Shown piece by piece: positions 8,931-19,343 of a stretch of DNA of 64,000 nucleotides. The number at the start of each line of letters is the position of its first letter. Positions within the stretch are counted from its first letter, which is position 1. A model generated the notes under the pieces. That model searched no databases, was not told the origin of the DNA, and was given only the letters and a program-made list of their open reading frames with translations. The DNA lies in assembly GCF_030527965.1 (NCBI RefSeq), contig NZ_JAUMZU010000008.1, forward strand, positions 1 through 64,000, in the 5' to 3' direction. Both the position numbers and the translations under genes were made by a program. The stretch comes from Neisseria sp. GTDB taxonomy: Bacteria > Pseudomonadota > Gammaproteobacteria > Burkholderiales > Neisseriaceae.

Positions 8931-9770
8931 TTATACCTTGCGAATAAAATGATGGCCGGTGATATCGAAGCCGTGGCGGAAATAGAGGCGCCGGGCGTCG
9001 TTGCGGTCGGAGCCTACATTGGAATTGATTTGGATTTGCGTGATGCCGGCTTGGCGGGCAATTTCCACCACTTCTGACAGCAAACGGGCGGCATGCCCGC
9101 GGCCGCGGCTTTGTGGAATGGTAACCACATCATCAATATGAATGTATACGCCGCTGACCAGATTAACTGCGACGCGGAAACCGCATACGGCCACGGCGTT
9201 GTTTTTGCCTTCTTCAAAAATACCCAGCAGACGGTAGCCTTGCGGACGTTGCTGGGCATTGACTTGCTCGACGAAACGGTTTACGTCGGTCAGTGTCGGG
9301 CGCAAAATGCTCAGTGCGGCAAAAGCGGAAGCGGTTTCTTCCGCTTCAATTTCGCGTAACTGGCCTTCTTCGGTGTTGCGAGCATGGCTATGAGCCGAGG
9401 CGCTTTGGGTTGCGTGTTTTTCTGTGGAAAGGTTTGTTTCATCGGTTTGTTGCGCTTCTTGTGCCTGTTGCGTTTCTTGTTCGTCTATCAAGGTTTGGCA
9501 ATTGATAACACGCAAGTCATTGTCGGCGGCAAAGTCCATCAGAAAGCGGAACATCGCAGGGTTGATTTCTTGCAGTTTTTTATGTACTGCAACGCAGCGT
9601 ACATTTTCTACTAGCAGAGGGCGCACCCATTCATGATAGGAAAGGCGGTTGCCTTTATCAAAAGACGACAAAATGCCGCATAAACGTTCCGACCAATCGC
9701 TCGGGCGGAAGGTTTTTCCTTTGCTGGTCGTACCGTGGATAATGATTTCATCAACATTGCAGACTAACAT
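8931..9770 (-). CDS. DUF3579-GNAT acetyltransferase fusion
   Basis: A protein of about 279 residues with two parts. Residues 1-90 match DUF3579 (DEIIIHGTTSKGKTFRPSDWSERLCG, FRFLMDFAADNDLRV), normally a stand-alone betaproteobacterial protein. After a Gln/Glu/Thr-rich linker (about 95-150) comes a GNAT acetyltransferase domain with motif A QSRGRGHAARLL and the C-terminal NDARRLYFRHGF. GNAT enzymes move an acetyl group from acetyl-CoA to an amine; the substrate is unknown. The start at 9770 is preceded by GAGGAC at good spacing, whereas the longer frame to 9824 lacks this. Confidence 0.8.
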   Translation of the reverse strand: MLVCNVDEIIIHGTTSKGKTFRPSDWSERLCGILSSFDKGNRLSYHEWVRPLLVENVRCVAVHKKLQEINPAMFRFLMDFAADNDLRVINCQTLIDEQETQQAQEAQQTDETNLSTEKHATQSASAHSHARNTEEGQLREIEAEETASAFAALSILRPTLTDVNRFVEQVNAQQRPQGYRLLGIFEEGKNNAVAVCGFRVAVNLVSGVYIHIDDVVTIPQSRGRGHAARLLSEVVEIARQAGITQIQINSNVGSDRNDARRLYFRHGFDITGHHFIRKV

Positions 9771-9993
9771 AATGTCCTCTTCAAAATATAGGTGGTATTT
9801 GCGCCGGCAGGCGGAAGCGACCAAGTGATAACGGCTTTGCTCGACTTGTGCGTGTTTGCCGGTTCGTAAGGATTGCCCATATTATACATAGGTTTGAATA
9901 TCGGAAACATGGTTTGCCTGATTCGGAAGTTGTTTTCTTTCAGGTAAATTTAGAGGATTGGCTGAAATACGGTGTTTTGCAGCAATATATTGG

Positions 9994-10479
9994 TTAAAGC
10001 TGTGTGCGCTTGGATTGGAAACTTAAACGTAAAAAAACGGAGAGGATAAACAGCCCTAAGACGGTAATGGTCATATAAAGCAGACTGGAGAATCCATGCC
10101 AGAAAGCAAATTCGGTCATGCAGCTGGATTCGCAGGAACCTGAGCTGAAGTGGTGGGAAATGCGGCGCAAAGGATGATCTTGGCCATATTTCACAGCTTG
10201 GATGACGGGATGTATCAACAGCTGATTGATACCGATTAAGACGATTTGCAGGGCAATCCAGCGGCGCGGTTTGGCAGATGCCGCTTCCATGCGAGCTACG
10301 ATATACACCAGAAACCAAGCGGCCAGGCCGTAGTAGCCGACTATGGTAAACAGCTTGCCTGCAAGTTCGCCGGCCTGCATTTTTTCTAAGTTTTTAAATA
10401 AAATCGGTGCGGCGACATAACCGGCCAAAACCTGCATGCCCAGCCAACTGCCGGCAATCAGCGCTGTTAAACGGTTCAT
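9994..10479 (-). CDS. DUF4149 integral membrane protein
   Basis: A 161-residue protein with four predicted membrane helices: near residues 3-25 (ALIAGSWLGMQVLAGYVAAPI), 40-62 (IVGYYGLAAWFLVYIVA), 72-92 and 125-150. The N-terminal GSWLGMQVLAGYVAAPILFKNL is typical of DUF4149 (YqhA/CopD-like topology). The segment between helices 3 and 4 carries HPLRRISHHFSS and two Cys. Function is unknown; the gene stands alone. Confidence 0.7.
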   Translation of the reverse strand: MNRLTALIAGSWLGMQVLAGYVAAPILFKNLEKMQAGELAGKLFTIVGYYGLAAWFLVYIVARMEAASAKPRRWIALQIVLIGINQLLIHPVIQAVKYGQDHPLRRISHHFSSGSCESSCMTEFAFWHGFSSLLYMTITVLGLFILSVFLRLSFQSKRTQL

Positions 10480-10599
10480 AGAAAATCTATCTGTAAATTT
10501 GACTTAACATTTAGAAATTAAACAACGCGCCCGCCTCGGTGTCAACCCGGCCAGTATGGGCGCATCGCTAATTTGATGGGAGCATAATGCTTTGTGGTA

Positions 10600-10665
10600 A
10601 AAATGCCTGTCTGAAAACAATCGGCTGCTTTGGCAAAAGCAAATCGGGTTTTCAGACAGGCAATG
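10600..10665. repeat. Inverted DUS pair with long loop
   Basis: AATGCCTGTCTGAAAAC at 10602 and its complement ending at 10664 are separated by about 30 nt that contain their own short inverted repeat (TTTGC.../GCAAA). It lies downstream of greA on its strand and probably acts as the terminator. Confidence 0.6.
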
Positions 10666-10685
10666 AGGAGCCAGTGTATATCGTA

Positions 10686-11162
10686 TCAGATATATTCCAC
10701 GGTTACGATGTCGTATTCGCGAATTCCGCCGGGCGCCTGAACTTCGGCGGTATCGCCTTCTTCCTTACCAATTAAGGCGCGGGCAATCGGGGAGCTGATG
10801 GATATTTTGTTTTCTTTGATATCGGCCTCATCTTCGCCAACGATTTGGTAGCGCACTTCCTCGCCGCTTTCCGAGGCTTCCAGCGTTACGGTAGAACCGA
10901 AAACAATCTTGCCTTCGGCATGGATTTCAGCCGGATTGATGACATGAGCGTGGGATAACTTATGCTCCAGATCGGAAATACGGCCTTCGATGAAGCCTTG
11001 GCGCTCTTTGGCTGCTTCATATTCGGCGTTTTCCGATAAGTCGCCATGCGAACGGGCTTCCGCAATCGCTTCGATAACGGCGGGGCGCGCAACGCTTTTA
11101 AGCTGTTGCAATTCGGCTTTCAATAATTCGGCGCCGCGGATGGTTAACGGGATTTTTTTCAT
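10686..11162 (-). CDS. greA: Transcription elongation factor GreA
   Basis: A 158-residue protein that stimulates transcript cleavage by stalled RNA polymerase. The N-terminal coiled-coil finger shows [43 protein letters not shown] with the acidic tip, and the C-terminal FKBP-like domain shows [30 protein letters not shown]. The start at [10 protein letters not shown] is the usual GreA start; the frame is open further upstream without family similarity. Confidence 0.95.
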   Translation of the reverse strand: MKKIPLTIRGAELLKAELQQLKSVARPAVIEAIAEARSHGDLSENAEYEAAKERQGFIEGRISDLEHKLSHAHVINPAEIHAEGKIVFGSTVTLEASESGEEVRYQIVGEDEADIKENKISISSPIARALIGKEEGDTAEVQAPGGIREYDIVTVEYI

Positions 11163-11357
11163 ATTGGTTTTATGCTCCATTTGGGGCGCCGTAATGGGCG
11201 AGGTGGCGGCCCGTTTCAATCCATAAAAACGCAAGCCGCGCTAAATTGGCGGCTTGCTTAATCATTCGTTTCTGATTGGCATTGTATCAAATCGGCGGGA
11301 AATGGCAAACTTTCTTCAATAATTCGGCCGGCCGGTTTGATGCCTGTCTGAAAGGCA

Positions 11358-11870
11358 TCAGAACGGAATATCGTCGTCGATATCGTCAACCGGCGCGGCA
11401 GGGGTGGCGGCCGGTGCTTGGCGGCGAGGTGCGGCCGGCGGCTCTGCGGCGGCAGGCTGGGATTGGTAGGCTTGCTGGGGTGCGGATTGTTGGTAGCCGC
11501 CTTGGTGAGCGTTGTCATCGTAAGGTGCACCGCCGCCCTCGCGACTGCCGAGCATTTTCATTTCGCTGGCAACAATTTCGTAAGCCGTACGTTCCACGCC
11601 GTTTTTGTCGGTGTATTTGCGGCTTTGGATGCGGCCTTCCAGATAAACCTGGCTACCTTTTTTCAGATATTGGCCGGCAATTTCGGCCAAACGGCGGTAC
11701 ATTGTGATGTTGTGCCATTCGGTACGCTCAACACGCTGGCCGCTCTGGCGGTCGTTCCAAGTTTCGCTGGTGGCTACGGAAAAGTTGGCCACGGCTTCGC
11801 CGTTGGGCATGTAACGCACCTCCGGGTCGCGCCCTAAACGGCCGACGAGAATCACTTTATTAACTGACAT
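11358..11870 (-). CDS. ssb: Single-stranded DNA-binding protein
   Basis: A 170-residue protein. The OB fold spans residues 1-110 ([64 protein letters not shown]). A Gln/Pro/Ala-rich linker follows, then the acidic tail DIDDDIPF, the docking peptide for SSB partner proteins. The ATG overlaps the stop of the upstream MFS gene by one base (TAATG), indicating translational coupling. A DUS copy at 11341 forms a small GATGCC/GGCATC hairpin just past the stop. Confidence 0.97.
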   Translation of the reverse strand: MSVNKVILVGRLGRDPEVRYMPNGEAVANFSVATSETWNDRQSGQRVERTEWHNITMYRRLAEIAGQYLKKGSQVYLEGRIQSRKYTDKNGVERTAYEIVASEMKMLGSREGGGAPYDDNAHQGGYQQSAPQQAYQSQPAAAEPPAAPRRQAPAATPAAPVDDIDDDIPF

Positions 11871-13252
11871 TAATCTACTCCTGAAATAATTTTTTTCGCG
11901 CCGGCTTCGTCAAAGCCTTTCTGCAGCGCTTTGATGAATATGGTTTCGCCATCTTTGCTGAAGCTGATACGTTCGATTCCGGCTACTTGCTGTAATGCGG
12001 CTTGCAAATCTTCGTGCCGATTGTACCAAGATTTGCCGATGGGCTGGGTTATATTCTTGACCGGTTTGGGCGGGGGAGCCAACCAAGCGATAACCAGCCA
12101 TAACAGCATTAATGCCGTGCAAAAAAGGAAAACGCCATTGTGACCGAAGTGCTGGAAGATCCAGCCGCCGAGCGTGCCGCCTACAAACAGGGCCATGGAT
12201 TGCAGTGTGTTGTAAACACCCATTGCGGTGCCTTTCAGCTCGCCCGGTGCGATTTTGGAAACCAGAGAAGGCAGGCTGGCTTCGAGAATGTTGAAGCCGA
12301 TAAAGTAGACCACCAGCCAAGTACCGATGAGCCAGAGAGAATTCAGGCCGAACATCAGGCCGACTTGGGCGGCGGCAATGAGGCCTATACCCAACAGAAA
12401 AACGTGTTTGAGTTTATTGCGCGTTTCGCCGATGATAATGGCCGGCACCATGAGAATCAGGCCGATAACGGTGGCCGGAAGATACACTTTCCAATGTTGG
12501 ATTTTATCGAGCCCTAGTCGGGTTAGCGCGAAAGGTAGGGTGGTGAATAAGGCCATCAGGCCGGTTTGCAGTGCGAAAATGCCGAAGTTTAACCGCAGCA
12601 ACTGGCGGTCTTTTAAAACTTCGGAAATTCTGGCCGGTTGGGTTTCCGCGTCTTCATGCAGCTTGGAGCGGTTTGGATCGGGTGTCATCCAGGCAACGAT
12701 GCCGATGCTTGATAGGGTGAGCACGCCCATCAAAATAAACAAGCCGGGTACGCCGATATAACGAGTTAATACGGGAGAAAGAACCATGCTGAATGAAAAA
12801 GTCAGCCCGATGCTCAGGCCGATCATGGCCATGGCGCGGGTGCGGACTTCTTCTCGCGTTAAGTCTGCCACCAGCGCGGTTACGGCAGCGCTGACTGCGC
12901 CTGCGCCTTGCAGAGCACGGGCGGCTATCAATACGGGCAGGCTGTGGGCATAAGCGGCCAGGAAGCTGCCGGAAGCAAACAGTATCAATCCGAAATAAAT
13001 GACTTTTTTGCGCCCGAAACGGTCTGAAGCGATGCCTAGCGGCAGCTGCCATAGAGCCTGCGTGAGGCCGTAGATACCCATGGCAAGCCCGACTTGAACC
13101 TTGTTCCCTCCGCCCGGGAGGTCGTAAGCGTAAAGCGCCAATACGGGAAGCACCAGAAACATACCGAGCATCCGCAGGGCATAAACCCATGCCATAGAGG
13201 TGCTGGCACGCCATTCTTCTGGATACATGCGGGTTTGTTGTGTTCTTGCCAT
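11870..13252 (-). CDS. MFS transporter with C-terminal YAM-like domain (YajR type)
   Basis: A 460-residue protein with 12 membrane helices. The MFS motif A in the 2-3 loop reads SDRFGRKKV, and [13 protein letters not shown] lies in helix 4. After the last helix a soluble tail (about residues 395-460, with [28 protein letters not shown]) looks like the ferredoxin-like YAM domain of E. coli YajR. Export of a drug or metabolite is likely, but the substrate is unknown. It is coupled to ssb by a one-base overlap. Confidence 0.85.
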   Translation of the reverse strand: MARTQQTRMYPEEWRASTSMAWVYALRMLGMFLVLPVLALYAYDLPGGGNKVQVGLAMGIYGLTQALWQLPLGIASDRFGRKKVIYFGLILFASGSFLAAYAHSLPVLIAARALQGAGAVSAAVTALVADLTREEVRTRAMAMIGLSIGLTFSFSMVLSPVLTRYIGVPGLFILMGVLTLSSIGIVAWMTPDPNRSKLHEDAETQPARISEVLKDRQLLRLNFGIFALQTGLMALFTTLPFALTRLGLDKIQHWKVYLPATVIGLILMVPAIIIGETRNKLKHVFLLGIGLIAAAQVGLMFGLNSLWLIGTWLVVYFIGFNILEASLPSLVSKIAPGELKGTAMGVYNTLQSMALFVGGTLGGWIFQHFGHNGVFLFCTALMLLWLVIAWLAPPPKPVKNITQPIGKSWYNRHEDLQAALQQVAGIERISFSKDGETIFIKALQKGFDEAGAKKIISGVD

Positions 13253-13317
13253 AATGATGTGCAGGCCGGATGCCTGTCTGAAAAATGAACTACTGAATTA
13301 TACAGACTTTTGGGTGC

Positions 13318-13950
13318 TCAGTTCCATTGCCAGCGGTTGCGCCATGCGCCGATAACGGCATTGGGATATTTGTTGCTGCCCAAACTGCCATTAAAACGGG
13401 CAAGTGCGCGCACGATATCGCCGTTTTCACGGTTGCGGTAGTAACGCAGGATGGTGCAACCGTAGCGCAAGTTGGTGCGGATGTCGAACAGGTTGTGTGA
13501 TGCCTGACCGATATGGTTTTTCCAGAAAGGCATCACCTGCATCAGGCCGCGTGCGCCGACATTGCTGATGGCGTATTGGTGGAAACGGCTTTCTACTTCG
13601 ATAAGCCCGAGGATAAGCTGGGTGTCGAGACCTGCGCGGCTGCTTTCGTATTGTATGTTGACTAATAAGCGGTTGCGTTGGGTGCTATCGGGTACGAAAC
13701 GCGCAAGCCGGGCCGACATGTCGCGCATCCAGCGCTCGCCGTCGCGGCTGTTTGAGAAGACGAGGTGTGCGGGATTAACGTTGTTGATAGAACCGCGCAT
13801 GACCGAAGCAACATCGTCGGACAGCGTTTCTTCCCGCTGCATGCCTGCCAACACGGCTTTCGGCGCCAATAGTACAGCTCCGCCGGCGGCCAACAGCAGA
13901 CGGCGATTGTGCATGACGGCGGTTAACGTGGGTGTCGTGTGTTTTTCCAT
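13318..13950 (-). CDS. Exported lytic transglycosylase (SLT domain)
   Basis: A protein of about 210 residues. The N-terminus has MHNRRLLLAAGGAVLLAPKAVLA, an RR-containing export signal that might be Tat-type. The SLT domain follows with the catalytic Glu in GLIEVESRFHQYAISNVGARGLMQVMPFW, then NLFDIRTNLRYGCTILRYY and ALARFNGSLGSNKYPNAV. The enzyme cleaves peptidoglycan between MurNAc and GlcNAc to form 1,6-anhydro ends. Start codon is uncertain: ATGs at 13950 and 13914 both lack a clear ribosome site. No lipobox. Confidence 0.85.
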   Translation of the reverse strand: MEKHTTPTLTAVMHNRRLLLAAGGAVLLAPKAVLAGMQREETLSDDVASVMRGSINNVNPAHLVFSNSRDGERWMRDMSARLARFVPDSTQRNRLLVNIQYESSRAGLDTQLILGLIEVESRFHQYAISNVGARGLMQVMPFWKNHIGQASHNLFDIRTNLRYGCTILRYYRNRENGDIVRALARFNGSLGSNKYPNAVIGAWRNRWQWN

Positions 13951-13971
13951 GTGTTTGTATGTTGTTATGGT

Positions 13972-14007
13972 TAATGCCTGTCTGAAATAGGTTTTCAGGC
14001 AGGCATA
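13972..14007. repeat. Inverted DUS pair upstream of transglycosylase
   Basis: TAATGCCTGTCTGAAA pairs with TTTTCAGGCAGGCATAA, where one arm carries a variant base. Here the hairpin lies at the 5' end of the gene, unlike most of the others. Confidence 0.6.
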
Positions 14008-14482
14008 AATTATAAAGCTACCAGTAAAAAAGCGCCAAATCGGATTTGATTCTGGATAAATCAAGGAGGAAAAAGAAAAGTTGTATGTCATCGTTTTAAT
14101 GAGCACCTTAATATTGTCAAATAGTTGGCAGTCTCTATTTTTTCAATAATTCCTATTGATTGTAAGGTTTAGATTATGAAAGCAGAAAAATCAACGTTTT
14201 TGTTTGTTCTGCCAACTTAAATATTTTTGCGTCGGATATGATTTGAATTTGCTCTGATAATTTTTAGACTATAAAGTCTTTTCCTTAATTTAGTTGATTG
14301 TCTTAGTTTTTGAATCTGAGCCAATGATAAGGGATGTTGAGGAGCAGAATATGTTTTCTACCTCTTGGCTGGTGTTTTGCCACCGTTCTAAACAGGTTAT
14401 TACTTTTTCTAAGCTTGGTGATTATTCTATCTGTAATGAAATTTAACCCTGTGAGGATGTTGGTTCTATTCTCAATGGCGAT
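14008..14482. other. AT-rich intergenic region without a gene
   Basis: Short open frames on both strands near 14300-14530 have no ribosome sites, family resemblance or codon bias. I see only AT-rich sequence and a small GACT/AGTC palindrome near 14270. Confidence 0.45.
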
Positions 14483-14513
14483 AAAAAAGAGCGTGCTCAA
14501 AAGAGGCACGCTT
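14483..14513 (-). terminator. Strong intrinsic terminator on the minus strand
   Basis: On the minus strand the stem AAGCGTGCCTC / GAGCACGCT(C)TT, with a UUUU loop, is followed by six U. It lies 210 nt past the stop of the TonB-domain gene, so it ends either a long 3' UTR or a separate small transcript from 14520-14720. Confidence 0.75.
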
Positions 14514-14722
14514 AAACTTAGAGAGAGTGTATAAACGGAATTAAATGCTATATGGAGTGTTTTCCATGAAATGCATAAGGCTAAAGCGATTAATTAGAAC
14601 AGACTTTACTTATTCAGTTAGAAGTAACGTACTCTTTGCATCATAAATAATCGGCTTATTCCAAACTTTTCAGTAGAACAAAGGGATTAGCTTTAATTCT
14701 CTCTGTTCAGATGCCTACAGGG

Positions 14723-15079
14723 TTATTTCTTTAGACCCAGTTGCATTTCACCATTTTGGCTGAATTTGATTTCTTTAACTACGCTGAATTCTTGGGCTTG
14801 GCCGTTAACGAAGGCAGGGCGTAAAGTTTGGGTGCCCATCCATGCAACGGCTTGGTTGTCGATGGCAGTATTGCCGCTGGTGCGGGTAACGCGTACGTCT
14901 TTTACCGAACCGTCGGTGTTGATGGTTAGGCGAACAGCTAATTTGCCATCAATACTTGCTTGGGCCGCGTTAATTTCATTGCTTTTGTGGAAAAATTGAA
15001 TGCTTTGTGCGACGGCTATTTGGCTGGCAAATACAGCTGCAGATACGATAATGGAAGAAGCAAGAGAGCGGATAGACAT
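14723..15079 (-). CDS. Small periplasmic TonB C-terminal-domain protein
   Basis: A 118-residue protein. It has a signal peptide (about residues 1-24, ending AVAQS) followed only by a TonB C-terminal-like fold (KLAVRLTINTDGSVKDVRVTRTSGNTAIDNQAVAWMGTQTLRPAFVNGQ). It has no membrane anchor and no Pro-rich periplasmic spacer, so it is not a normal energy-coupling TonB. The repeat-like GSVKDVRVTRTSG followed by a conserved acidic/Ala helix is typical of TonB_C (PF03544). It may be a free periplasmic modulator. Its 3' UTR runs to the terminator at 14483. Confidence 0.7.
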   Translation of the reverse strand: MSIRSLASSIIVSAAVFASQIAVAQSIQFFHKSNEINAAQASIDGKLAVRLTINTDGSVKDVRVTRTSGNTAIDNQAVAWMGTQTLRPAFVNGQAQEFSVVKEIKFSQNGEMQLGLKK

Positions 15080-15839
15080 GATAAAAACCCTTATGTAATG
15101 TGTTTAATTATTTTGGCATAAAATACCAAGTTTTATTTAACTGTATTTAAATAGCCGGGTTGATTCTCGGTTTTAGTTTTTATGTTGATGGTTGTATTCT
15201 GCCAAAATAAAATGATTTAAGCAATAAAGAAAATGTCAAAAATATTTATTTATCGCTCAAAAATTATGATAAGCGGTATTTTATTTTTTAAATTGCTTCT
15301 TGCTTTGCGATACGGTTTAAATGATAAATAGATTTATATTTTTTATTTTGAAAAATATATTTCAAAATCAAATATTAATTTTAAGTTTTAAATACTATTC
15401 AATTAGAAGTTATGCGCGCCTTATTTGAATGACAATCTGTTTTTAAACCGATTGTCTATTTAATAATCCGATTATCTTTAATTTTTTATGTTGTATTTTT
15501 GCATTTTAAATTTTATTAAGGCTCTGAGAGAAGCTAGAGAAATTTTCTTTTAAAAATATATAAGCGAGTTGGATTTTTGGGTTTAAACCATTTTATGGAA
15601 TGGGCTATGGATTGGGATGAGATTTCTTTTTGGTATAAAATGCCATTTTGATTTTTAATGTTCAATATGTATTGGAAAATAAAAATGTGTAGTTAAGTGT
15701 AATAAAACTAAATGCTTGTCTGAAAAATATGTAATTAAATATTTTCAGGCAGGCTATTTATTCTTGCTGGAATCAATGTTATTTTTCTTCTCGCATGTTT
15801 GTAAATGCACTATGAGAAAAACAATTTCAGGAGAACCAA
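15080..15839. other. Long AT-rich intergenic region upstream of glcB
   Basis: About 760 bp, extremely AT-rich, with no credible gene on either strand. It contains an imperfect DUS inverted pair at about 15713-15756 (left copy ATGCTTGTCTGAA, right copy with CAGGCAGG). The promoters of glcB and of the divergent TonB-domain gene must lie here, but no single -35/-10 pair stands out. Confidence 0.5.
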
Positions 15840-18014
15840 ATGGCTTATCAATATACACAAGCCGCAGGCTTGCAAGTCGACAATCATTTATATCAATTTG
15901 TTAATGAAGAGATTTTGCCCAAACATAACCAGCATACAGTGCAAAGTTTTTGGCAGGGGTTCGCTGATTTGGTGCACCAATATGCGTCGCGTAATCGTGA
16001 GCTTCTGGCTAAACGCGATGCTATTCAATTGAAACTTGACGGGTGGCATAAAGCGTACCCGGGGCCGGTGCGGGATGAGGCTGCTTATCAAGCGTTTTTG
16101 CGTGAAATCGGTTATTTGGCGGATGCGCCTGCTTCTTTTCAGATTGAAACTCAAAATGTAGATCGTGAAATCGCTGAGCAAGCCGGTCCTCAGCTGGTGG
16201 TGCCGATTAATAATGCGCGCTATGCTTTGAATGCGGCTAATGCTCGTTGGGGCAGTTTATATGATGCCTTATATGGTACGAACGCAATTTCTTTGGATGG
16301 TGAGTTGGCACCTGTCGGGGCGTATAACCCGAAGCGCGGCGACGCGGTCATTGCGTTTGCTCGTGATATTTTAGACGGCAGTTTGCCGCTATCTGAAGGC
16401 AGCCATAGGGATGTGTCGGCTTATCTGGTGGCTGACGGGGCATTACGGGTGAAGTTTCAAAATGGGCGAGAGTGTGGACTTAAGCAGCCTGATTTGTTTA
16501 AAGGTTATAACGGCAGCCCGGATGCACCGACTTCTTTATTGTTTTTACATAACGGCTTGCATATTGATATTCTGATTGATAAAAATAGTCCCATCGGCAG
16601 CCAAGATCCTGCGGGCATTAAAGACATTGTAATGGAAGCGGCGTTGTCGACCATTATGGATTGCGAAGATTCTGTAGCGGCAGTAGACGGAGAGGATAAA
16701 ACACTGGTTTACCGCAACTGGCTTGGCTTGATGAGCGGCACGCTGGTGGAGGAAGTGGAGAAAAACGGCAAAACCTTTACCCGTAAACTTAATTCAGACA
16801 GGCAATATACTGCACCCGATGGTTCTGCTTTTAAATTGCCCGGTAGATCGATGTTGTTTATCCGCAATGTTGGCCACCTGATGACGACGCCGGCCATTTT
16901 GGATAAGGACGGCAACGAAATACCCGAAGGTATTTTAGATGGTGTGATGACTGCGATGATTGCGCCTTTTGATTTGCAGCGTTCAGAAAATACCAATAGC
17001 CGCTCCGGTTCCGTATATATTGTTAAACCGAAGATGCACGGCCCGGAAGAAGTGGCTTTTGCCAATGAGCTGTTTGGTGCGTTTGAAGATTTGGCCGGAT
17101 TGCCGCGTTATACTTTGAAAATGGGCGTGATGGATGAGGAGCGCCGTACTTCGGCCAATCTGGCTGCCTGCATTGCCGCTGCTAAATCGCGCTTGGTGTT
17201 TATCAACACCGGTTTTCTAGATCGCACGGGAGACGAAATCCACACTTCCATACATGCAGGCGCTGTGGTGCGTAAAGGCGATATGAAGTCGACCGAGTGG
17301 ATTAAAGCCTATGAGCACAATAACGTTCAGCAAGGTTTGGCCTGTGGTCTGCCGGGCAAAGCGCAAATCGGCAAAGGCATGTGGGCGATGCCTGATTTGA
17401 TGGCGGAAATGCTGGAGCAGAAAATTGGGCACCCGAAATCAGGTGCGACAACTGCATGGGTTCCATCGCCAACTGCGGCCACGCTGCATGCGCTGCATTA
17501 TCATCAGGTAAACGTGTTTGATGTGCAAAAGGCTTTCCAACCTTGGGAAGATAAAGAAATACTGGATAAGCTGTTGATGATTCCGGCAGCAGAAAACACT
17601 GCTTGGTCGGATGCGGAGAAACAACAAGAGCTCGACAATAACTGCCAAGGCATTTTAGGCTATGTGGTGCGCTGGGTGGAGCAGGGTGTGGGTTGTTCGA
17701 AAGTGCCCGATATTCATAATGTCGGCCTGATGGAAGACCGCGCCACTTTGCGTATTTCCAGTCAGCATATTGCCAACTGGCTCTTGCATGGTGTTGTTAG
17801 CCAAGCTCAGGTTAGGGAAACGCTGGAGCGCATGGCAGCCGTGGTGGATAAGCAGAACGAGGGTGATAAAGCCTATACGCCGATGGTAGGGCGCTTTGAT
17901 TCTTCTCCTGCGTTTCTCGCCGCTTGCGACTTGATATTTAAAGGCACGGAACAGCCCAACGGCTATACCGAGCCATTGCTGCATCATTGGCGCCGTGTGG
18001 CTAAAGGCGATTAA
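15840..18014 (+). CDS. glcB: Malate synthase G
   Basis: A 724-residue single-chain malate synthase that condenses glyoxylate with acetyl-CoA in the glyoxylate/glycolate route. The length is typical for the G isoform. Visible blocks include [43 protein letters not shown] (metal/glyoxylate site), [53 protein letters not shown], and the late [36 protein letters not shown] with catalytic Asp. CAGGAG precedes the ATG. No aceA is in this window, so a complete glyoxylate shunt cannot be inferred. Confidence 0.96.
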   Translation: MAYQYTQAAGLQVDNHLYQFVNEEILPKHNQHTVQSFWQGFADLVHQYASRNRELLAKRDAIQLKLDGWHKAYPGPVRDEAAYQAFLREIGYLADAPASFQIETQNVDREIAEQAGPQLVVPINNARYALNAANARWGSLYDALYGTNAISLDGELAPVGAYNPKRGDAVIAFARDILDGSLPLSEGSHRDVSAYLVADGALRVKFQNGRECGLKQPDLFKGYNGSPDAPTSLLFLHNGLHIDILIDKNSPIGSQDPAGIKDIVMEAALSTIMDCEDSVAAVDGEDKTLVYRNWLGLMSGTLVEEVEKNGKTFTRKLNSDRQYTAPDGSAFKLPGRSMLFIRNVGHLMTTPAILDKDGNEIPEGILDGVMTAMIAPFDLQRSENTNSRSGSVYIVKPKMHGPEEVAFANELFGAFEDLAGLPRYTLKMGVMDEERRTSANLAACIAAAKSRLVFINTGFLDRTGDEIHTSIHAGAVVRKGDMKSTEWIKAYEHNNVQQGLACGLPGKAQIGKGMWAMPDLMAEMLEQKIGHPKSGATTAWVPSPTAATLHALHYHQVNVFDVQKAFQPWEDKEILDKLLMIPAAENTAWSDAEKQQELDNNCQGILGYVVRWVEQGVGCSKVPDIHNVGLMEDRATLRISSQHIANWLLHGVVSQAQVRETLERMAAVVDKQNEGDKAYTPMVGRFDSSPAFLAACDLIFKGTEQPNGYTEPLLHHWRRVAKGD

Positions 18015-18033
18015 TGGGCTAGAGGTTTGTAGA

Positions 18034-18084
18034 AATGCCTGTCTGAAAATTTTCAGACAGGCATTTTGTATTTCAGACAGGCTT
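18034..18084. terminator. Triple DUS cluster with hairpin
   Basis: A perfect inverted pair (AAATGCCTGTCTGAAAATTT and its complement) is followed within 4 nt by a third DUS copy in the reverse orientation. It lies between convergent glcB and the methyltransferase. Confidence 0.8.
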
Positions 18085-19224
18085 TTAGCGGTTGCTGCCT
18101 TGAACCATTTCGAGCAGAAACAGGCGGCAGTCGAGATTGCCGTTATAGAGCGGGATTTTGCGTTTGGGTTGCAGGCGCATCAGCTTGGGCATGTCGCGAT
18201 CGCCGGTAAACATGCCAATCAGCCAACCGGCATAATGCAATTTCAACCAAGTGCCGATTTGCGGATAGAGCGCGTGTAATGCCGCAATTTCGGCTAAGCG
18301 AACGCCGTAGGGCGGGTTGGAAATCATGATGCCGTTTTCGCCGTTCGGTCGCGATTCTTGGGCGTCTTGTATTGAAAAAGTGATGCAGTTTTCGATTTCA
18401 GCGGCGCGAGCATTGTTGCGGGCAGTGTGAATCATCTGGCGATCGTTGTCGCTAGCATCGATGGCGGCGGATTGTGTGGTGACGGCCTCGCGGGCTTGTT
18501 GTTTCAATTTTGCCCATAAGGCTTGATCGAAGCCTTTTAATTTTTCAAAACCGAAGCGACGCATCAGGCCGGGGGCTCGGCGGGTTGCAATAAGTGCTGC
18601 TTCGATGGCCAGTGTACCGCTGCCGCAAAACGGGTCTTGAAACGGCTGCGAGCCGTCATATCCGGCCAGCAGCAGCAAGCCGGCTGCCAAGTTTTCACGC
18701 AGGGGCGCTTCGCCCGCATCTTGACGATAGCCGCGTTTAAACAATGCTTCGCCGCTGGTGTCGATGAATATTTGAATGGTTTGATTGTCGATGAAGGCAT
18801 GAATGCGTATGTCAGGGCGTTGTTTTTCCACGCTGGGGCGCGAACCGAGATGCTCGCGGAAGCAGTCGCATACAGCGTCTTTGATTTTCAGGCCGGTAAA
18901 ATCAAGGCTCTTGACGCGAGCGTGCTTGCCTTCTACTTTGACTTTGAAGGTATCACGTACATCGAACCAATCGTACCATTTGAGGTTGCGAGCCAAGGTA
19001 TAGATGTCTTGCTCGTTACGGAAGTTGCCTTTAGTTAGCCTGAGTAAAGCCCGGCTGGCCGTGCGTGCGTGCAGATTGATGCGGTAGACCTGTTCCCAGC
19101 CGCCGCGGCAGGACACACCGCTGTCGGTTGCTTGGATATCGGTGCAGCCTTGAGCAGACAGCTCGGTTTGTAACACGGTTTCCAAACCGCGCGGGCAAGT
19201 GATAAAGAGGGAATAAGTAGTCAT
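18085..19224 (-). CDS. THUMP-domain 23S rRNA methyltransferase (RlmL N-terminal type)
   Basis: A protein of about 379 residues. It has an N-terminal THUMP RNA-binding region ([44 protein letters not shown]), then a SAM methyltransferase with [21 protein letters not shown] and the catalytic NPPY motif ([13 protein letters not shown]). This corresponds to the m2G2445-forming half of E. coli RlmL and lacks the RlmK half. The start at 19224 (MTTYSLF) is favoured over 19254 because the upstream residues are not conserved-looking. Confidence 0.88.
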   Translation of the reverse strand: MTTYSLFITCPRGLETVLQTELSAQGCTDIQATDSGVSCRGGWEQVYRINLHARTASRALLRLTKGNFRNEQDIYTLARNLKWYDWFDVRDTFKVKVEGKHARVKSLDFTGLKIKDAVCDCFREHLGSRPSVEKQRPDIRIHAFIDNQTIQIFIDTSGEALFKRGYRQDAGEAPLRENLAAGLLLLAGYDGSQPFQDPFCGSGTLAIEAALIATRRAPGLMRRFGFEKLKGFDQALWAKLKQQAREAVTTQSAAIDASDNDRQMIHTARNNARAAEIENCITFSIQDAQESRPNGENGIMISNPPYGVRLAEIAALHALYPQIGTWLKLHYAGWLIGMFTGDRDMPKLMRLQPKRKIPLYNGNLDCRLFLLEMVQGSNR

Positions 19225-19287
19225 AAATTTCTCAAGAGGAGGAGGGCTGGGCATAGCGCTTGGTTGGCAACGGCTTGGATTATAACC

Positions 19288-19326
19288 GAAATGCCTGTCT
19301 GAAAATTTTCAGACAGGCATTTTTGT
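19288..19326. terminator. Inverted DUS hairpin
   Basis: A perfect AAATGCCTGTCTGAAAATTT palindrome with a T-run at its right end. It lies downstream of secF on the minus strand. Confidence 0.75.
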
Positions 19327-19343
19327 TGGCAGACAGTGAACGT

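Noticed and set aside
15080-15839. Possible Fur box or sRNA in the glcB upstream region
   Set aside because: Only half-sites such as TTATGATAA were found; no full 19-bp palindrome, terminator or paired promoter could be supported.
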